From: Oscillospiraceae bacterium
GTDB taxonomy: Bacteria > Bacillota > Clostridia > Oscillospirales > Ruminococcaceae
Assembly (NCBI GenBank): GCA_014796735.1
Contig: JAAVIG010000188.1
Coordinates: 1 to 8,112 of the forward strand
Reading direction: 5' to 3'
DNA length: 8,112 nucleotides
The notes under the pieces were generated by a model, which saw only the letters and a list, made by a program, of their open reading frames with translations, did no database searches and was not told the DNA's origin. This document shows, in pieces, positions 6,869 to 8,112 of the stretch (position 1 is its first letter; every line of letters begins with the position of its first letter). A program made the position numbers and the translations under genes.

Positions 6869-7924
6869 TTACGAGGAATGAATTCCTAATACTTGGTGTA
6901 GACGAGAGGACGTCTTAATCCATATTTTGAGCAGATGAAGTTTAATTGAGAAAGAATTCTTGTTTTGAAATTCAACAAAATATTTTACAGGAATAATTCG
7001 AGCAATAAGAAGACGTTTCTCAATTAAATAATTATAAAGCTCTGGTAAATCAGTCTGTAGCTTTTCGAGTACTTTATTTGGATGAAAAGATGCAAATTTA
7101 TTACCTCCCATGAGGTAACGTAAAAATAAATTTACATACCCTCTTTCTAAGCGTTTGGTGAGATATTGTTGACCAAATGAGGTTATTTCTGTCTGGTGTT
7201 TTATATAATAGGAGGTTGTAGACTGAAGGACAGTATATAGCTGATCAATACGGCGGTGCAATATCTGTGTATCTACAGTTTGACCTATACGACCAACAAG
7301 ATATCTGTAAACCGGAAGTCTGGTATAATATAAAGTATCTGCAAACCCCCATGGACTGAAAATCCATTCATCATCGGTATAGGAAATCCCCTCGGTTTGT
7401 GTATATTCAATTGTTCTTAATAAATTAAGTTTGAATGCAACGGCATGCATGGCTATGCGTTCAGAGGGGATTTCTTCAATAAGATTAGCTAGCAGTAAAT
7501 CTTTTCTTTGTGGAATTTCATCATAGGTATGTGATTTCAACGTTTTGTCCTGATTATTGACTTCTAAATAGTCGTTAATTACGATATCGCAATCCTGTCG
7601 CTTGAGAAGGTCTATATACTCAGTAAAACAATTGTTATCAAAATGGTCATCAGCATCAAGAATCTTAACGTATTTACCAACAGCTTCCTTTAAGCCACGA
7701 TTTATACAAGAACCATAGTTCCCATTATTCTTATCAATTACTCTTATGGAGCCTGGATAGTTTTTGGCGATTTGTTTTGCTTTATCTGAAGAGTCATCTT
7801 TGCTGCCATCGTTAATGACTAAAATATCCAACTCTTCAATTCTGTCTGTTATCAACGAATTTAGAGCTTGCTCAATATATTCCGACATATTATATGTTGG
7901 AATAATTACGGATAGAATTTTCAT
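6869..7924 (-). CDS. GT2-family glycosyltransferase
   Basis: A 351-residue GT-A-fold glycosyltransferase. It begins MKILSVIIPTYNMSEYIEQA (1-20), has ILVINDGSKDDSSD (34-47), NNGNYGSCINRGLKEA (66-81), the metal-binding DADD (90-93) and YTDDEW (182-187), where an acidic pair supplies the likely catalytic base. YRYLVGRIGQTVD (206-218) is followed by a helical C-terminal region of unknown role. I place the start at the ATG at 7924, which overlaps the glf stop as ATGA. The same frame stays open a further 59 codons upstream, but that stretch is glf coding sequence read in another frame and is rich in Arg and Pro, unlike a GT2 start. Immediate coupling to glf makes it a reasonable candidate galactofuranosyltransferase, but this is inference from position only. 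Confidence 0.93.
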   Translation of the reverse strand: MKILSVIIPTYNMSEYIEQALNSLITDRIEELDILVINDGSKDDSSDKAKQIAKNYPGSIRVIDKNNGNYGSCINRGLKEAVGKYVKILDADDHFDNNCFTEYIDLLKRQDCDIVINDYLEVNNQDKTLKSHTYDEIPQRKDLLLANLIEEIPSERIAMHAVAFKLNLLRTIEYTQTEGISYTDDEWIFSPWGFADTLYYTRLPVYRYLVGRIGQTVDTQILHRRIDQLYTVLQSTTSYYIKHQTEITSFGQQYLTKRLERGYVNLFLRYLMGGNKFASFHPNKVLEKLQTDLPELYNYLIEKRLLIARIIPVKYFVEFQNKNSFSIKLHLLKIWIKTSSRLHQVLGIHSS

Positions 7925-8112
7925 AGGAAAAATGTAAGGAGTTGGGAGATTATGGGGGCCATGTCGTAGTAGCGGTATTCGGCGAGGCGCCCACCGAATG
8001 TGACGCGGGTCTCGGCATCGGCAAGCTCGCGGTAGCGAGCGTAGAGGGCTTGGTTGCGGGAGTCGTTTACGGGGTAGAATGGTTCCATGCCTGGGCGCCA
8101 TTCGGCGGAGTA
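7921..8112 (-). CDS. glf: UDP-galactopyranose mutase, C-terminal end (runs off window)
   Basis: The last 63 residues of a flavoenzyme that interconverts UDP-galactopyranose and UDP-galactofuranose in the cytoplasm, supplying UDP-Galf for the glycan. The fragment starts YSAEWRPGMEPFYPVND, matching the conserved Glf region that carries the EPYYPVND-type motif and contacts the substrate. It continues to VTFGGRLAEYRYYDMAPII, the hallmark C-terminal FGGRLxxYxYxDM stretch that contacts FAD. The frame is open to position 8112 and ends at the TGA at 7923-7921, inside the ATG of the next gene (ATGA). It is GC-rich like wecB and unlike the glycosyltransferases. About 300 N-terminal residues lie outside the window. 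Confidence 0.93.
   Translation of the reverse strand, partial: YSAEWRPGMEPFYPVNDSRNQALYARYRELADAETRVTFGGRLAEYRYYDMAPIISQLLTFFL

Noticed and set aside
5731..6918. Three plus-strand open frames (5731-6036, 6064-6285, 6445-6918)
   Set aside because: They are antisense shadows of wecB, caused by its higher GC content and codon bias; WecB motifs run through the whole region on the minus strand.
7925..8101. 59-residue N-terminal extension of the GT2 gene (start at 8101)
   Set aside because: This segment is the glf C-terminus in another frame. The extension is Arg/Pro-rich and non-homologous in character, and the ATG at 7924 begins directly with the GT2 motif.

Overview
The window is the inside of a capsular or surface polysaccharide biosynthesis locus, most likely from a member of the Bacteroidota (order Bacteroidales). 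The call rests on gene content (Glf, WecB, a Wzy-type polymerase, GT2/GT4/GT26 glycosyltransferases and an acyltransferase-3 protein packed on one strand), on the general lack of Shine-Dalgarno sequences, and on mixed base composition. The two sugar-nucleotide genes (glf, wecB) have about half G+C, which fits a moderate-GC family such as Muribaculaceae better than low-GC Bacteroides. That family-level guess is weak.

All genes lie on the minus strand, so transcription runs from position 8112 towards 1. In that order they are: the 3' end of glf (UDP-galactopyranose mutase); a GT2 glycosyltransferase; wecB (UDP-GlcNAc 2-epimerase); a GT-B (TuaH-like) glycosyltransferase; a 195-nt gap; a polytopic Wzy-type polymerase; a second GT2 glycosyltransferase; a GT4 glycosyltransferase; a WecG/TagA/CpsF (GT26) glycosyltransferase; and the 5' part of an acyltransferase-3 gene that runs off the window at position 1. 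Both edge genes are partial. The acyltransferase is easily missed because a long open frame lies opposite it. Spacing is very tight (4-nt ATGA overlaps, 1-nt and 10-nt gaps) except for the 195-nt gap before wzy and a 75-nt gap before the acyltransferase, so the genes are probably one operon.

Taken together, Glf supplies UDP-galactofuranose and WecB supplies UDP-ManNAc. Five glycosyltransferases assemble a lipid-linked repeat unit, the polymerase joins repeat units in the periplasm, and the acyltransferase probably O-acetylates the glycan. The initiating phosphoglycosyltransferase, the Wzx flippase and export genes are not in the window. The glycosyltransferase and polymerase genes are strikingly AT-rich, and the composition switches at gene boundaries, so the locus looks like a mosaic of host-like sugar-nucleotide genes and imported glycan-specific cassettes. 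I see no RNA gene, mobile element, CRISPR array or convincing terminator, and no evidence of a new class of system: this is a recognisable kind of locus with a probably strain-specific glycan.
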